Shown here: piece after piece, positions 1 to 12,832 of the stretch
Numbering within the stretch: the first letter of the stretch is position 1
Layout: every line of letters begins with the position of its first letter
Assembly: GCF_025766255.1 (NCBI RefSeq)
Contig: NW_026516724.1
Coordinates: 124,001 to 188,000 of the forward strand
DNA: 64,000 nt
DNA from: Zychaea mexicana
Lineage: Eukaryota > Mucoromycota > Mucoromycetes > Mucorales > Lichtheimiaceae
Reading direction: 5' to 3'
Program-made: the position numbers and the translations under genes
Notes under the pieces: model-generated
Told to the model about the DNA's origin: nothing
The model's input: the letters and a program-made list of their open reading frames with translations, nothing else
The model's database searches: none

Positions 1-886
1 GGTGGAGATGATGATGGTGATGACGAAGACTGTTTCGACTGAACAGAGAAGACAGTGATCCAACGCTACTGCTTGCTCCGATCGACGTACTAATACTTCC
101 CTCTGGAATCGTCAATGTCGTTAGAGGCGCTTCGTGTTGCGGTTGCTGTATAAACGGCGTTGATGTACTTGGTGTAATACTTCCACTTAGAACTCCATTT
201 GTTGACGTTCGTGTAATATTGTTACTATTGTTATTTGTAGAGGAAGTATTGGCGAGGGAATTGCTCGCAGCAGACGAAGAAGCAGGCAAAATACCGCGTT
301 CAACACTGGATGAACTCGACGACGCAGCATTTTGCTGGTGCTGCTGCTGTTGTTTACTTCGAGGCGACGAGTTTGGGATAGGCAAAGCGGCGGATTTTCT
401 TGCTTCGAAATAAATGCCAGTGTCATCGTCTGAAGACACCGGATCGTGTTCACGTACTTCTGTCGTGACAGGTGTCATGGCCAGTAATTGGTCCGATACT
501 GATGACGTGGTCGACGACGATGCCGTTGCTTTGTTATTGTTGCCTTGGACGGCTAAACCTTGCTGCTGCTGTTTAGCGTTAATTCGAACACATTGAGTGC
601 CTTGACTGAATTGCGGTTGGCACGTTGATAAAAACACTTCATGGTGGAGCGGGTAGCTTCCGTCCGGTGTATGCAGCTCGTTGCATTCAAAATCTTTGTT
701 GCTCGGTGGAAATGGTAGGAGTAATTTGGGTTGCGTGGAAGCCGGTGCTGACGAGGTACTGATTGAACGAGTAACGTGTGGTGAAACGCTCTGGTGATTT
801 TGTCAGTTTTCTTTTGCATCAAAAATGAACAATTAGAGAAGACCTTGGTGGAAAACGAAGCTTACCGAATGCATATAACTTTCCAT
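1..886 (-). CDS. Ser/Gln/Asn-rich protein, N-terminal part (runs off left edge)
   Basis: The gene reads right to left. A 21-nt first exon (886-866, begins MESYMHS) is followed by an intron 865-791 with a GTAAGC donor, a CTGAC branch-like site and a CAG acceptor. Exon 2 stays open from 790 to base 1 in the matching phase, so the C-terminus lies outside the window. The residues near the start (LLLPFPPSNKDFEC, then ELHTPDGSYP) look globular. The rest is low complexity, with Gln runs, long Ser/Thr/Asn tracts, an acidic SSDDDTG patch and a His run at the window edge. Such composition is common in fungal regulatory proteins, but no domain was recognised and no function is assigned. The start is uncertain because the frame stays open upstream of 886. 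Overlapping plus-strand frames here are shadows of this reading frame. Confidence 0.7.
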
Positions 887-3800
887 AGCACCCAGCTGAC
901 GTGAAAGGAAAAGAAGAACAAGAAATAAAACGAGAGACACTCTACTTATTCTTTTGCGGGGAATAATTCAGGAACAATAGACCTGTGGTAACATTGTGGT
1001 TCGGAATTTCTCACGAGTCTTGTTCAAAGTAGGGCTTGGCGTTTGTTACTCTTGCTTACCACTGTCGTTACCGAGAAGGAGACATCAGAATATCAGCACG
1101 CCAACTGACAAGAGACTTAAGCTCGTAAAAAACAAAGCCGAGATCAGTTGTGTTGATTGTTGTTATGGTGTGCTATGGAGCTTTAGCATCATCCTGCATA
1201 ATGCGCACACTTTATCTTGGTCAGTTCCCCGACAACGCGGTGAACGAAGAGAGTCAATACTGTAAGACATTCGAATGCAGATCATCGATATGCTTGTTTT
1301 ACTATTTTTGGATATCCTTCAACTGCAGATAATTACAATGTACTGATGTATTATGCACTTCAGTACATATGCAACTCAGTATACTGTATACCAAGAGAAA
1401 GAGATTTCTTTGGATAATCAAAGACATGGTACTTTTTAGATGTTTATGTATATCATACGTATAAACAGTTGTTTTACGCAGTAATTTGAAAACTATCTCA
1501 CATGGAAGTATGTTTACAAGTTATCTTCTACTACCGTTTGTACTTAGTGATTCCGAGCTCTATGAAGCGTATCAAAACGAGACGCTCTGCTGATTTGCAA
1601 GAGCAACGATATTTCCAATCATAAACCATATACTGTAATTACAGTCTCAATATTGTAAGCAAAGTTTTCTCTGCGGTCACTCCATGTGTACTTTCCCGGA
1701 TCATTTACACAGAGTTTTTAAAGACTGTATACTTATTGTAATTCTATGTCTATTTTGACAATGCATACATACTATCACTTCCTCCTGCACCACTGAAGTT
1801 ATTGCTATTTAACAGGGACGCCGTTATTTTATGTGCGCGATCGGTATTATAAGACATTGGAGCCAGGGATTTACTAGAACCACACTGCTGACGCACACCT
1901 TATTGCTACACTTTTTTACTGGAACGTAAAGGTGGTGTTCCAATACTGCACACTTGTACATGACCGTTCAACATAAGACGTTCGTTAACTACACTACATT
2001 CCCGTCATCCTGTCTGTATAATTCACAAACACGCTTACCTTCCATTTTTTACATATAAGACAGTGTTTGGAAGTATGTACATAAATGGAACAAACCACAA
2101 ATGATAGTATACCTTTTTATGTACTTGCTTTGAACAGGTAGATCGCTCTCAAGCAGAATTTGAGTAGACCTTTTTGACATTTCCGCATGGGCTGAATTTC
2201 TGTTACTGGTACTTATAGCAGTAACATATCATTATAGTTGAAAGCGAGCTTTTGATCATCACAAAAGAGGCAATAAAAGATTGCCAGAGAAGAAGTTGAA
2301 ATTGGGCGAAAGTGGTATCTCTCTTTGCCACAAGAGAACGTTGAATCAGCCGAACTAGTTAGGCGGTAACCTTCTGTAGTAATTATTATACACAGGTTTT
2401 TGCCATTTGCGAAGATAAACTCGATGGAAGCATGGAGCTAATCCGACGTTCTTATTTTAGAATGTATGGGAAAAAGTGGATGAGGTACACTTCCATTTTC
2501 CAACGTTCTAAATTCTCAAAAGTCGTTCTCAATTTAAAAAAAAAGGATGGTGCTGCTGTCATTCGAATCCTCGCTATTCCATCAGGTCCCAGTTCTTCTT
2601 GTCAAAACTACTGCTGTTTCAATAGTGGGTTCATGGTGCAAAACATAATCGTAACACTGATAGAATTGGTCATCTCATATTTTTCCTTTGTATGGTGCAT
2701 TCAGATATGATATTGAGATGTTTTTTTTTGGCAATTATTTAAAATAAGATGACGCGTTTTGCACACATATCAAAACTGAATATGTAGTAAAACGAATGTA
2801 GATTCTTCCTGCCTATGTTGAGTCACAAAGCGTGGTTTCTCAGTTCACATAAACCCTTCTACGTAGGCTGGATTTTGGGATATTCTTTTACGAACGAGGT
2901 CTCAAAGATCAGAAGCATATCGGAATGATCCAAATTTACCCTGTCTATAAAGCTCAACGAACTTTCCTTTGAATATGCTCCCGGGATGCGTTGTATCTTA
3001 GTGCGCCAAGTACCTCGTTGTGCAAATAGATTGAATGGTTCATCTTTATCATAACAGCTCTGGTATACTGTATGATGATCTATGGAGGGATTATAGGCTG
3101 TCAATTTTACTATGTGCGTAAAGTATGTAATTCTAACATTTCGCAGGTATTGTACCAAATTTAATTCTCTGTACTTGAAGTGCCATTAACTAGAGCACCC
3201 AACATGTGCGTCAAAAATTTCCTTTACCTAATAATATTAAATGCATACCCAAGACTTAAAGTCTTGACGGCTAGATTGGCCATAATATTTTTACATATCC
3301 AGTAACAGAGTGTTTCCCGCCACGACGATCAGTATCTTATCACGAACAGCAAAAGGAGCAAGGATGTACTCAGGCCGAGTATCAGTTTAGTAGCAGATTA
3401 TACATAAAATATACTCATACTAGACTTCAAAATGCTTTTTATCATATTAGCTGATGTCTCAGCCTGCTTCTCTTGCTCCGATACACTGCAGCAATACTGT
3501 AACGAATCCGAAGACTCTCACACAACATTACTATACGCGGTACATTGATAGCAGCACTTGAAGCATTTTGCAAGTTTTCGGAGCTCACCGCAACTTGGTA
3601 AGGTAGCGACAAAGCTATATAAGGGACAGATAAGGCTAATATAAGACCTTTGTTTTTTCAGTTTCAGGATGACTATTATCTTTCATTAATACTCGCTATA
3701 CACGCAAACTATGGATACTTCTAAAGATGACGAATACATAATTAAATATTCTTCGATATTCCAGATCACATAAGGAAACGAACTGGACTTGCTTTAAGGG

Positions 3801-4829
3801 TTCAGCTACAGGTGTGTACTCGACGCCCGAAAATTTATAAGTCTTTACGAAAGCACAACCTTAACACGGTAGATAGTGCCTATCGCCTAGTTAACAATTC
3901 TCACAAAACTTATGATGGTGGATCCGTCTATTCGCTTTAACTTTATAGTATGTTGCTTTTCAACAAGAAGATACTATGATTTAATAGGATATGCGCATGG
4001 ATCCTAAATAGATATGCAATTGGATAAAGCGGATTTTGCAAGCCTTACTATTGAACGTATCTCCCTACTGAGTTCAGTACAGACTCATTGGAAGCTATAG
4101 TGTTGCATACACTTAAATAAAGACGGTATGCTCAGTTCAAGCGGTTGTCGGCTGCGTCTATAAATCAAGAATTATCACCACTGTTAATGAGATGCTGCAG
4201 TGGCTGATATATATATAACTGTCATAACTACTATTATGAATAGAACTCAAAATAACTAGCAATATGAATAATCTTACGAGATTGTTTGCTTGACGACCAC
4301 CAGGCGAAAACTGATCTTGTACTCGGGTATTTTGGAGCTGAACGACCTGTGATTAATTACTGGAAAGGATTCTCTCTTTTTACATTGGTAGTATAGTATT
4401 CACAATTACTGTTAGAATAGTAGTGAGCTTACAATAATTGTTTTAGAAAAAGAATAAGCTATACTCCCTGTTGGCTGACGAGGACTGCTGGTTGAAAAAA
4501 GAAGAGGGTTTGGAAGGGCCGCAGCACCTGTATCATGTAGACAACATAGCGTCTCAATATCAGAAGCAAAAGCATGTCTAGACGATCGACTTTCTACATA
4601 TCTATCAGAATCATGGTTGCCTCGGTTTTACAGAAAAATTGGTTTCTATAAAGTCTCTTCTCACTATATACACTGCTTTCAAATGTGCCACAGAACATCA
4701 GGCGTATTTCTAATATTGAAAGGCAAAACTCATTAAAGCCTTTTCAACTCCGCAGTGGTTCGTTAATGGGCGTGGTGCGCGTGTGTCCTCGTGGCGAATG
4801 ACGTTTCGGTCTAAGCAACTTTACTACTG
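887..4829. other. gene-poor intergenic stretch
   Basis: About 3.9 kb of AT-rich DNA without a convincing coding region. Open frames are short (99 residues or fewer), lack coding-like composition and cannot be joined into a plausible spliced protein. No terminal inverted repeats or tandem arrays were noticed. It separates the left-edge gene from the promoter of the HOOK gene. An unrecognised RNA gene cannot be excluded by eye. Confidence 0.5.
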
Positions 4830-4854
4830 TTGAGGCGCTACAAATGCCCAAAGC

Positions 4855-5005
4855 AACTTTCTTCTTCCTCCTCCTCCCTTCATATTCCTAGTATTCCCTT
4901 TTCGCTTCTACATTCCCGACCACATACTAACATTAATCCCTTATCTGCTCTCTCTTTCTTTCTCGCTTTTATTCTCTCTTTTCTTTTTCATTTTCCTTTC
5001 TCTCC
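4855..5005 (+). promoter_or_regulatory. pyrimidine-rich tract upstream of the HOOK gene
   Basis: A plus-strand C/T-rich stretch lies 150-300 bases before the HOOK start codon. Pyrimidine tracts just upstream of start codons are common core-promoter features in filamentous fungi. The open frame across this tract is an artefact of the composition. The promoter role is inferred from position and composition only. Confidence 0.35.
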
Positions 5006-5148
5006 CCCTAGTATATACACTTTAAAAAAGCTCATAACAGGCACAACCTTGCAACTACGACTTAACTCCCCCTTATTTTTGGATCCTCAACTTCCTCTTT
5101 AATACAAGACGTTTTTTACACTTTCATTTAAAATTATTACTCACAAAG

Positions 5149-8100
5149 ATGATGTTATCAAAAGCCGGTGCCGAAGCTTACGTTGATTGGGTATTGAACA
5201 AATCATTCTTTTCAACTCAAAACTTTCGTCGTTATACGCTGTCTCGGGTTTTTGCTTACACTGTGTCTCACCAACCAACACGGATGTAGATCAACTCATT
5301 CCCACATATTTCTCACCGATGCACGCATATAACAGACTTGTCAGACGGTATCATACTATTTGAAGTTCTTGCCGACATGTAAGTCAAAGGTGGCGGCGGT
5401 GGAGGTAGCAAAGCCAAATGTAAAAAGAAATCATGCTTATCTAGTTGTTGTGTTTGTTTCCACATATGCCCTTTTCTAGCGACCCCAAATGGTTTAAACT
5501 GATTCGGTCGGCGGACGTGGGCGACAACTGGGTGCTCAAAATTAACAATTTGAAAAAGCTACACAAGCTAGTCTCTCGTTATTTCGAAGAAGTTCTCGAT
5601 CGCGACAGCGAAAACCTGCCCTCAGTCAACCTGAATGCTATCGCCAAAGATGCAGACATCAAGGAAACCATCAAACTCTGCCAGCTTGTCATCTGTATCG
5701 CAGTCATGTGCAACAAGAACCAAATCTATATTGCGAAAATCCAAGACTTGTCGCAGACAGCACAGCACGCTTTGATGCTTAGCATTGAAGATGTCATAAA
5801 GACTATCCCAGGCGTCCCTATGGATCAGGAACCCGCTGGATCGGCTGCTCCAGCCCCTGTTCGGGTTGGTGGCGTTGCTTCTGGCGGTCGCTCTCGACCC
5901 ACCTCATCCTACGGAGAGTACGTTGATTTCTTTTTCTGCGTATGTGTTGTAGATATGTGGCGTGAGCAACCAACAATCATTCAAAATTAGAGAGGCCATG
6001 TTCCGCAATCCTGCCGAGCTTACAAGAATTATCGAAGAAAAACAAGAATTAGAGATGCAGCACAAGCAGTTGATTGAGGAACACGCTCAGCTCCGTTATC
6101 GCTATGTAAGACCCTGACTTCCTTATCCTTCATAGATGTCAAAAGAAAAGTGGCAAAAAAAAGGAGCTAACTGGATCGAACCGAACCAACCAATAAAGGA
6201 TGAACTCGAAAGCGAAAAGGAGGATCTGCAGCTTCGCTTACGGGATATGGACAAGGCAGTTGAGCAGGCAAACGAGACGGGCCGTGCAGATTTCGTCATG
6301 CGTACCGAGATCGAGCACCTGAAACAAGATCTGTAAAGTGTTTGTTCCGTCAATGCGTCCCCTTAAATACTTCAAGAAAAGCGTATATTAATTCTTTCTA
6401 AATATAGGCAGCGCAGCGAAGATCGTCGTCAGGAAGTGGAGATGCTCCTGGATACTCAGACAGCCACAATTGAAGATCTGACCCGCAAGGTAACCTGTTT
6501 CTGTGTGTGGAGTCTTATTCCTCCTTCCACGCTATCGCTATAGTGTGTACTAAATAGAGCCCAAAAACCTTGCATCGTGAACATTAGGGCGAAGACCTTG
6601 CCAAGCGCGCAGAACAAGCTACGAGACTGAATGATCAGCTTGACGAATACCGCCATGCAGCCGAAAAGCTCCAAAAGGCCGAAAACGTGATTGAAAAATA
6701 CAAGAAAAAGCTGGAGGAGAGTGCTGATTTCCGACGCCAGATCAAGGCTATGGAAGAACAAAACCATACCTTGATGGATCGCAACCAACAGATTGAAGAA
6801 GAGTACCGCAAGGTGCTTGCTTTTAAAACATTGATGGATTCATACAAGGAGCAGGTCGCCAACCTTGAGACAGCCAACAAGACCTTGATTCGTGATAAGA
6901 ACAAGATGGAATATGAGCTGCAGCACATCACCAAAAAGGTGGAAATTCTTGAAGCGGATCGAGCTCGTGACATGGACCGTATCCAAGTGCTTGAAGAGAA
7001 TCTGCAAGAAGTCCAACTCGGTGGTAAGTAAAAGAGCACTTAGTGACTTGTAAACTCTTTTAACCCATGTTCTCTTTCTTCTTTCTATATCACTGTTATA
7101 ATCAAAAGGCACCGTCGATCCAGTGATGTCTCGACACGAAGTTGGTGACGACACGGATGACATGGATTTGGACGAGGGCGGTTTTAATGATTCTTTGGAA
7201 GAGTCACTCAAGGAATCCAACGTGACTGAATTGTACGTCTCGTTTAGTGTTTTTATGCCATTATCCGCGTCGCTTCTCTGACTTTTATCTTTAGAAAACT
7301 TTCCAAGCGTCGTCTTGAGCGCCAGATAAAAACGTTACAAGAAGAAAATGCATCTGGACGTGATCAGCGTGAGCTTGTGCTGAAGCACTTGCTAGAAGAC
7401 GCCAATCGTCTTAAGAACCAGTTCGAGAAGGTAAAGACACAAATCTCAATGATAGTCTGCGGTTACTCATATTTTTCCTTTGGCGACGTGCATCGATAGA
7501 ACTACTTGGACGTTTCACAAGAGCGTGATATCCTCCAAAGTGACATGGCTCGCATTCGTGAAAACGTTCCAGACGCACTCGTTGACCAGTCGCAGCACAC
7601 ACTATCTCTCCGTTTGCACATCGTTGATCTCGAAAAAGAATCCAAGAACTTACGCGAAGAAAACTCCAAACTCGAAGCAAAGATTGCCGAGGGCAAATTT
7701 GCATTTGGCGACAATGCTGAAGAATTCAGACAGATGTCTGAGCGCACGCACCAGCTTGAAGAGCAGACCAAGAAGCAGCTTCAACAAATCAACAAACTCT
7801 TGCTCGAAAAAGATCATTTGCAAGGACAGAGCATCGAACAAAAGGACTTGTTGCTCGAAAAGGAACGTCTCAACAGCGAGATGAAAGCATCTCTTGCAGC
7901 ATTTGAAGCCAAGGACGACGAGCCAATCAAGCAAGAGAACGCACGCTTACAGCAGCAAGCCATCCATTATCAAGAGCAGATCCGCGAGCTAAAGATCAAG
8001 AACAAGAAGGCCAAGGATTTCATTATGCAGCAGGACAAGATCATCAAGGACGGCAAAGGCTCCGGAAGTGGCGATGGCAACTATGGTGAGGCTGTGGCAT

Positions 8101-8330
8101 CACTACAGGCAGAGTTGCGACTGCGTGACGAAGAAAACGAAAAACTTAGAAAGCAATTACACGAGGTGCGGCTACAGACGCGCCGTGAGCAGCAGCTGAT
8201 CATCTCGGCATGGTACGATGTCGCACGCCGTACACACAAAGAACTCGTAAATTCCAAGGTAGCACCGCGTTCGAATTCTTGGCTTGGACAACAGCGCAGA
8301 GTCCTGGAGAGCCAGCTCAGACGGCGATAA
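5149..8330 (+). CDS. HOOK-family dynein cargo adaptor
   Basis: Ten exons: 5149-about 5230 (donor uncertain), 5336-5378, 5480-5917, 5991-6105, 6199-6332, 6408-6489, 6588-7023, 7109-7232, 7295-7430, 7500-8330. Phases agree throughout and give about 806 residues. The N-terminus is the HOOK calponin-homology-like domain: AYVDWVL, then LSDGIILFEVLADM, then DPKWF and VGDNWVLKINNLKKL. From about residue 200 to the end it is heptad-rich coiled coil (long Glu/Lys/Leu/Gln stretches), closing with an SWLGQQRR-type C-terminal segment. HOOK proteins link early endosomes, through the FTS/FHIP complex, to dynein-dynactin on microtubules; filamentous fungi use them for long-range endosome movement. The start is the first of two adjacent Met codons before AYVDW. 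The intron at 6106-6198 uses a CTAAC branch site, which rules out an earlier AG that would leave a 30-nt intron. Family assignment is firm; the exon 1 donor is not. Confidence 0.88.
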
Positions 8331-8344
8331 ATCAATCAGCACCC

Positions 8345-8420
8345 TCATATACTCATCGCACTCACTCACTCCATCACTCCCTCCCTCACTCACTCACTCA
8401 CTTTCTCGCACTCGCTCAAA
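8345..8420. repeat. CTCA-type microsatellite in HOOK 3' region
   Basis: An imperfect run of ACTC/CTCC units lies just after the HOOK stop codon, within the presumed 3' untranslated region. The open frames crossing it come only from the repeat. It is probably polymorphic between strains. Confidence 0.6.
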
Positions 8421-9083
8421 CATATTCTATTACACCTCACACAACCAAACATTCATCTACACATTTTACTTTTGCTCCTTTTCATTATATCAGCCTTCCT
8501 CTTTATCATTCTATCCCCTTATATCTCATGTTTTAATAAACTCTTCACTCTATGGTTCATGTTTTAATAGTACCTGCGCAGAGGGAACAGATCAATGTTT
8601 ACTCGGATTCAAGAAAACAATGGCTACTTAATGTCGTCTGTATTCCTGCGGATTGGTGGTCTGGAATTATACTGCTTGGTGTTTTGCAGCAGTCGATGAC
8701 AACATGTTTGAGCAAAAGTGTCATTGAGACCTACAGAGCTTTCATTTACAGATGATACCATGTATCAACTATTATCAAAAACAATATGGTAGCACGAAAT
8801 CATTCTTGACAGTTACTATATCTGGATGTACATACTTTCGTATGAGATGCGGGCAGAAAAAAGGTTACAGGTGGCACAGCAAATGAGAAATATAGAGACT
8901 TGCCGGTCCTTCGCTTACATTCACTTGTCGGTTCACCGACACCTGTCAAAACTCGGCGCAATATCATTGCTCTTGCTTAGACGACTGATGTGCTCTCAGC
9001 AATATAACATTTTGCTTTTAATATTCTTCACCAGAGCTCTGTAGGGAAGACATATACACTATAGTGTACTTTTCGTGAAGTAA

Positions 9084-9564
9084 CTACTGTTTGCCAAGGA
9101 GTAGATGATAATATGCACTATAACCACCTGGTGCGTCTTCGTATCCTCCGACATGTAAACTGTGATCTGTGATTCCGACCAGTAAGTACCGAACAATAAG
9201 ACGTAAAACAAGTAATATGGTAGTCAGTAGCTGTTCTTCGTAGGTCCAGACCATGAAGAAGATTCTCTCAATAGCCATCTGCCTTTCCAACAGGTAAATT
9301 GCATATTGCTGATGATCGTCCAGCCTTATTCGTAAGCATGCTTCCAACATTACTCCTCTGTCGTTAGATCGTTTCATAGAATGGCTAGGTGTTCGTCGAT
9401 CATTTGAACGGATAGCATGTACGCAAAGGAGAGAGTGGCAATACATAATAAAGCAAAGGAAGATGGGCAATATTGTAGCTTACTCACCTTCTAACCAACA
9501 CCGATGGCTTCAACGCGTAAATTATCAGCCCTGCTACTCCATATATTGTTGGTCCCATTGTCAT
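9084..9564 (-). CDS. candidate small membrane protein, two exons
   Basis: Exon 1 is 9564-9488, beginning MTMGPTIYGVAGLIIYAL, a clear hydrophobic segment. The intron is 9487-9385 with a strong GTGAGTA donor and a CCTAG acceptor. Exon 2 is 9384-9084 in the matching phase. The product is about 125 residues. It has an N-terminal membrane segment (about residues 4-18), a charged middle (RLDDHQQYAIYLLER), a second hydrophobic stretch (LLTTILLVLRLIVRYLLV) and a Gly/Tyr-rich tail (VGGYEDAPGGYSAYYHLLLG). The family is not recognised. The canonical splice sites, matching phase and protein-like composition argue for a real gene. A further intron inside exon 2 is possible. Nothing links it functionally to its neighbours. 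Confidence 0.45.
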
Positions 9565-11366
9565 ATAGTTATATTTGATCGTAGGCCGGTGATCGTGTTT
9601 CCTCAATTTTTACAATAGAAAAAAACGTTTCTGTCGATCTTCTCGTACTAGTTGCTGTCTTCTTTTTTTTTCACTGCTTCACTTTATTAAGGTTATACAG
9701 ACATGTTTCATCATGTATGCATCGTACTAGTACGCACTGTATCTGTTTGTGCTTAAAGTTATACTTATTTAGATATTTCACTATGTATAATCTGCCCTTA
9801 TCAGGCTGTAATTTCAATCAATGTAACTGTTGAATTTCCAAAAGCTTGTTCAACTTAATTTCAGTAGTATGTAATCGGTAGTATTCCGCTTTAAACATTA
9901 AGGAACCTATTATGCCACATGTATGTAAGGGAACTGTCAGGCGAGCAGCATGAGAGGTCTATGATGCAAGTGGATAGCACAGACATAAAAATACATGAAG
10001 GAAAAAAGAATACTTGGGAGTTGTTGAACTTGGATTCTACCACCATCGTCATCCGATGTATCACGATTTTAGCAACTTTTTTTAAAAGCTTTTTTATTGA
10101 CAAAGTGAGGCATTTTTTACGTGTTGGGGTTAGCACTCAATGCAAACCTATTGTAGCTACCGTTCCAGTTTCTACTGTCAAAAATAATAATTACATACTA
10201 TTGATCTTATTGTTTAATGTGATTACAGAGGAGATAAAATTACAGACAAAAATAATACTGATCGTGACGGAAGAGCTAATGGTCCTCCTATTTTATAACA
10301 CATTACATATTAATCTTGGACAAGTTGCTAATGCAGATGAGAGAATTTTTGATGAAAAAGGAACCTGGATGTATGGGCTCGGGTAGTACTAAGCAATAGA
10401 GTGTAGAGCCTCAGAAAGAAAGGAGTCGATTTACAAAAAAAAGTTTCTGTTCCAACGTTCTGTTACAGTAATGCTCAAATGATGTTTTCACATGCACATC
10501 TATCATGTTTCGTAGTTGTGTCATCTTAAGTGACTTATGAAAAACCGGCCAATCGATTGTTTATGTACAGCTAAGTGTAGGGAAGCTCAAGAAGTAAAAT
10601 GACTTATATTACATTTGAAGATTTCTTATTTGAAACTGGAGTGGGATAATAAGCTATTTAGGATCAAAAATCGTGTGATACACGATAAAGTTGAATACGT
10701 ATTATAATCAAACAGCGTGTTATATTCAGCAGTCCACATACAATTAGTGCTCATTATAGTCAGGTACAGAGTAAACATAAACAATGTAGATTTATTTTCA
10801 AAAAAGCAAAACAGGCAAGTGGAGTTTTACTTTTACAGCCTGCGTCGACTAAGTAGTAGTAGTAGAATAAGTACAGGTGATGGGCTATTATGTAGTAAGA
10901 TTGAGCTTAAGGTATATACAGTACATCGATGGAGTAATAAGTAGAAGACTGTTTAATTCTACAGTGGTAGCTTCAATTTGCATTACTTGATTAGTGTGAC
11001 ATTGCAATGTTTGTATAACTGGTTTCCATAACACAAAAAGCGAATCAGCCGTTAAATACAATGAGTGGCGTGTACAGTATGTGGTTGGATTATCTATAAG
11101 CTCCTCCTTGCTTATATGATACATGTAAAATAGAGGTAAGGGTGTTGACGTAGTTGACGACGTACTGCTCGTACATTAATGTGTAGGCTTTTCCCAAACA
11201 GTATCAGTAGTTGCCAATTGTTTCTTCATTATTGCGTTCTTAAAGCAACCTGCAAGTCGGAGAACGCACTGGTCATCGTTATTATCAGCTTGCGACGATC
11301 GGCAGGAAGATCGCGAAGCATGAATATATAACTGTCAAAGGTATGATATATTCTCACAAACAAACC
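9565..11366. other. intergenic region, nothing recognised
   Basis: About 1.8 kb of AT-rich DNA between the small candidate gene and a short transposon. The longest frame (9919-10386, plus) is rich in Ile/Leu/Asn/Thr and resembles translated AT-rich noncoding DNA. A short AGT trinucleotide run lies near 10855. No RNA gene or promoter could be supported. Confidence 0.4.
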
Positions 11367-11370
11367 ATAT

Positions 11371-12059
11371 GGTGCGCGTCACCAAGGATCGAAAATTTTG
11401 AAAAGGTGCCATTTTTTTAATTTAAGCTCCGCGTGATATACATAGAGGTGAGGAGTGAGGGTGGATCATTCATTAGAAATTCTATATATAATGGGACTTA
11501 CGCGACTCTTGATCATCACTTCCATAATCGATAATGATATTATTGTACAGAGGAATAGCAGTATCATCTGGCATACGCATAGCAATTTAAAAAAATTCAG
11601 GTTCTTTGAAAACATTATTAGCAGTACGGGCTTTTTGGCTGGCTGCACGCTTTTTAGCTGATTAATGTCCCATATTGATAGATGGGCAAAGAAAGAAGGG
11701 GAGCTGCCACAAAGTCAATCCCTCGCGAAATTTTTTAAGGCACAGCCCAAGGCACTGTTACTCGGTTACATAAAGTCCCGTGGTTACACAGTGCTTAGCT
11801 GCTCATCGCGCTCATCCTTTAGTGTGCCAAAATCTGAAAAAACCATGCATTTACATATGAATCTTGCCTAAACCGACCAACTTTGAGCCCTTATTCCAAA
11901 AAATTATTTTATGAAAGAAAGAAAACTAATCCATAACATTTGTCTGTAAAATATTAAAGAACAAAAGTTATGGATTGAATTGGTTTAAAAAGGTTTAGAT
12001 CAGGAGAAATAAGCTCTCAAAAAATAGGTAGAAATTATCGATCCTTGGTGACGCGCACC
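11371..12059. mobile_element. short non-autonomous DNA transposon (MITE-like), TA or ATAT target site
   Basis: The ends are inverted repeats: TGGTGCGCGTCACCAAGGAT at the left, with its complement at 12040-12060. They are flanked by ATAT on both sides (11367-11370 and 12060-12063). Because ATAT is self-complementary, a TA duplication with a slightly longer terminal repeat fits equally well. The interior of about 690 bp has only short frames (for example 11665-11871) and no transposase motif. A TA duplication would suggest Tc1/mariner ancestry, but this is not certain. Confidence 0.6.
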
Positions 12060-12393
12060 ATATAGCAACAATGTTTACTATTACAAGGAATGTTGATCCA
12101 CTCTATTACTAAGTCTCCGTAGAATCATTCCGCCAAAAAAAAGTCTTGAGAATGAATGATTGCCAGTGCGAAGTTCTGATTGTTTCAAGACCAGTCGAAA
12201 GTCCAAAGTGGGCCTGGTTATCTCGACATTGCCATTTCCAGTTCGGTAACCGTGACTCGTCGGGTAAAGTGGTACACCACGGTTAGGGCCGAAAATAATG
12301 ACTATATATGATGTGAAGTTCGAGTCAGGCGGAACGTTCTCCTGTCTTACCGTTGTTAGTAATTGAACAAGAGGTATAGCTGGAGTTTTTTAA

Positions 12394-12829
12394 GAGCACC
12401 TGCAGCGGTCGCTGTTAAGAACCTGTTATGTTAAATTTAACAGTTTATTTAACAGCCAGACCTTGCAGCGGTTGCTGTTAACGTCCTGTTAAATTTAACA
12501 GCCCGAACAAAAACTGTTAAATTTAACAGTTTCTTGAATCGAGAAAAAGCACTTGAAAAATAAAGCTATATCTCTCTTCATTCTTTGTTTGTATTCTTCA
12601 AATTGAACAACGCTACTTCTAACGCCACTCGCCTGACTGACGTTTCTGCCGCTGCCCCCTGCTCAGGAGAAAGGGCAAAGCTTTCATTAAAACCAACGAC
12701 GTGTGAAGTTAACAGCTTCGTAACAGTAACCGCTGCACGAAATGCCCTGTTAAGCTGTTACGCACTGTTAAGCGGGCTGTTAAACTCTGAAATTTAACAG
12801 TTTCGTAACAGCGACCGCTGCAGGTGCTC
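12394..12829. mobile_element. PIF/Harbinger-type MITE, 436 bp, TAA duplication
   Basis: The left end begins GAGCACCTGCAGCGGTCGCT and the right end is its complement, each flanked by TAA (12391-12393 and 12830-12832). A three-base TWA target duplication is typical of PIF/Harbinger elements. The interior repeats a TTAAATTTAACAG-like motif in both orientations at both ends, forming extended subterminal inverted repeats. The short frame at 12585-12797 carries no known domain. Its termini differ from those of the autonomous Harbinger element at 57386-62424, so that element is not its obvious source. Confidence 0.75.
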
Positions 12830-12832
12830 TAA

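Noticed and set aside
219..596. Plus-strand frames at the left edge
   Set aside because: Antisense to the minus-strand Gln/Ser-rich coding frame, which has a consistent intron and phase.
4830..5102. 90-residue Ser/Leu/Phe-rich frame before the HOOK gene
   Set aside because: Product of a pyrimidine-rich promoter tract; it ends just before the HOOK start and has no protein-like features.
8210..8631. Frames overlapping the HOOK 3' end
   Set aside because: They run through the CTCA microsatellite and are out of frame with the coiled-coil protein, which has a clear stop at 8330.
12585..12797. 70-residue frame inside the MITE
   Set aside because: Confined to the MITE interior, no domain, starts within subterminal repeats.
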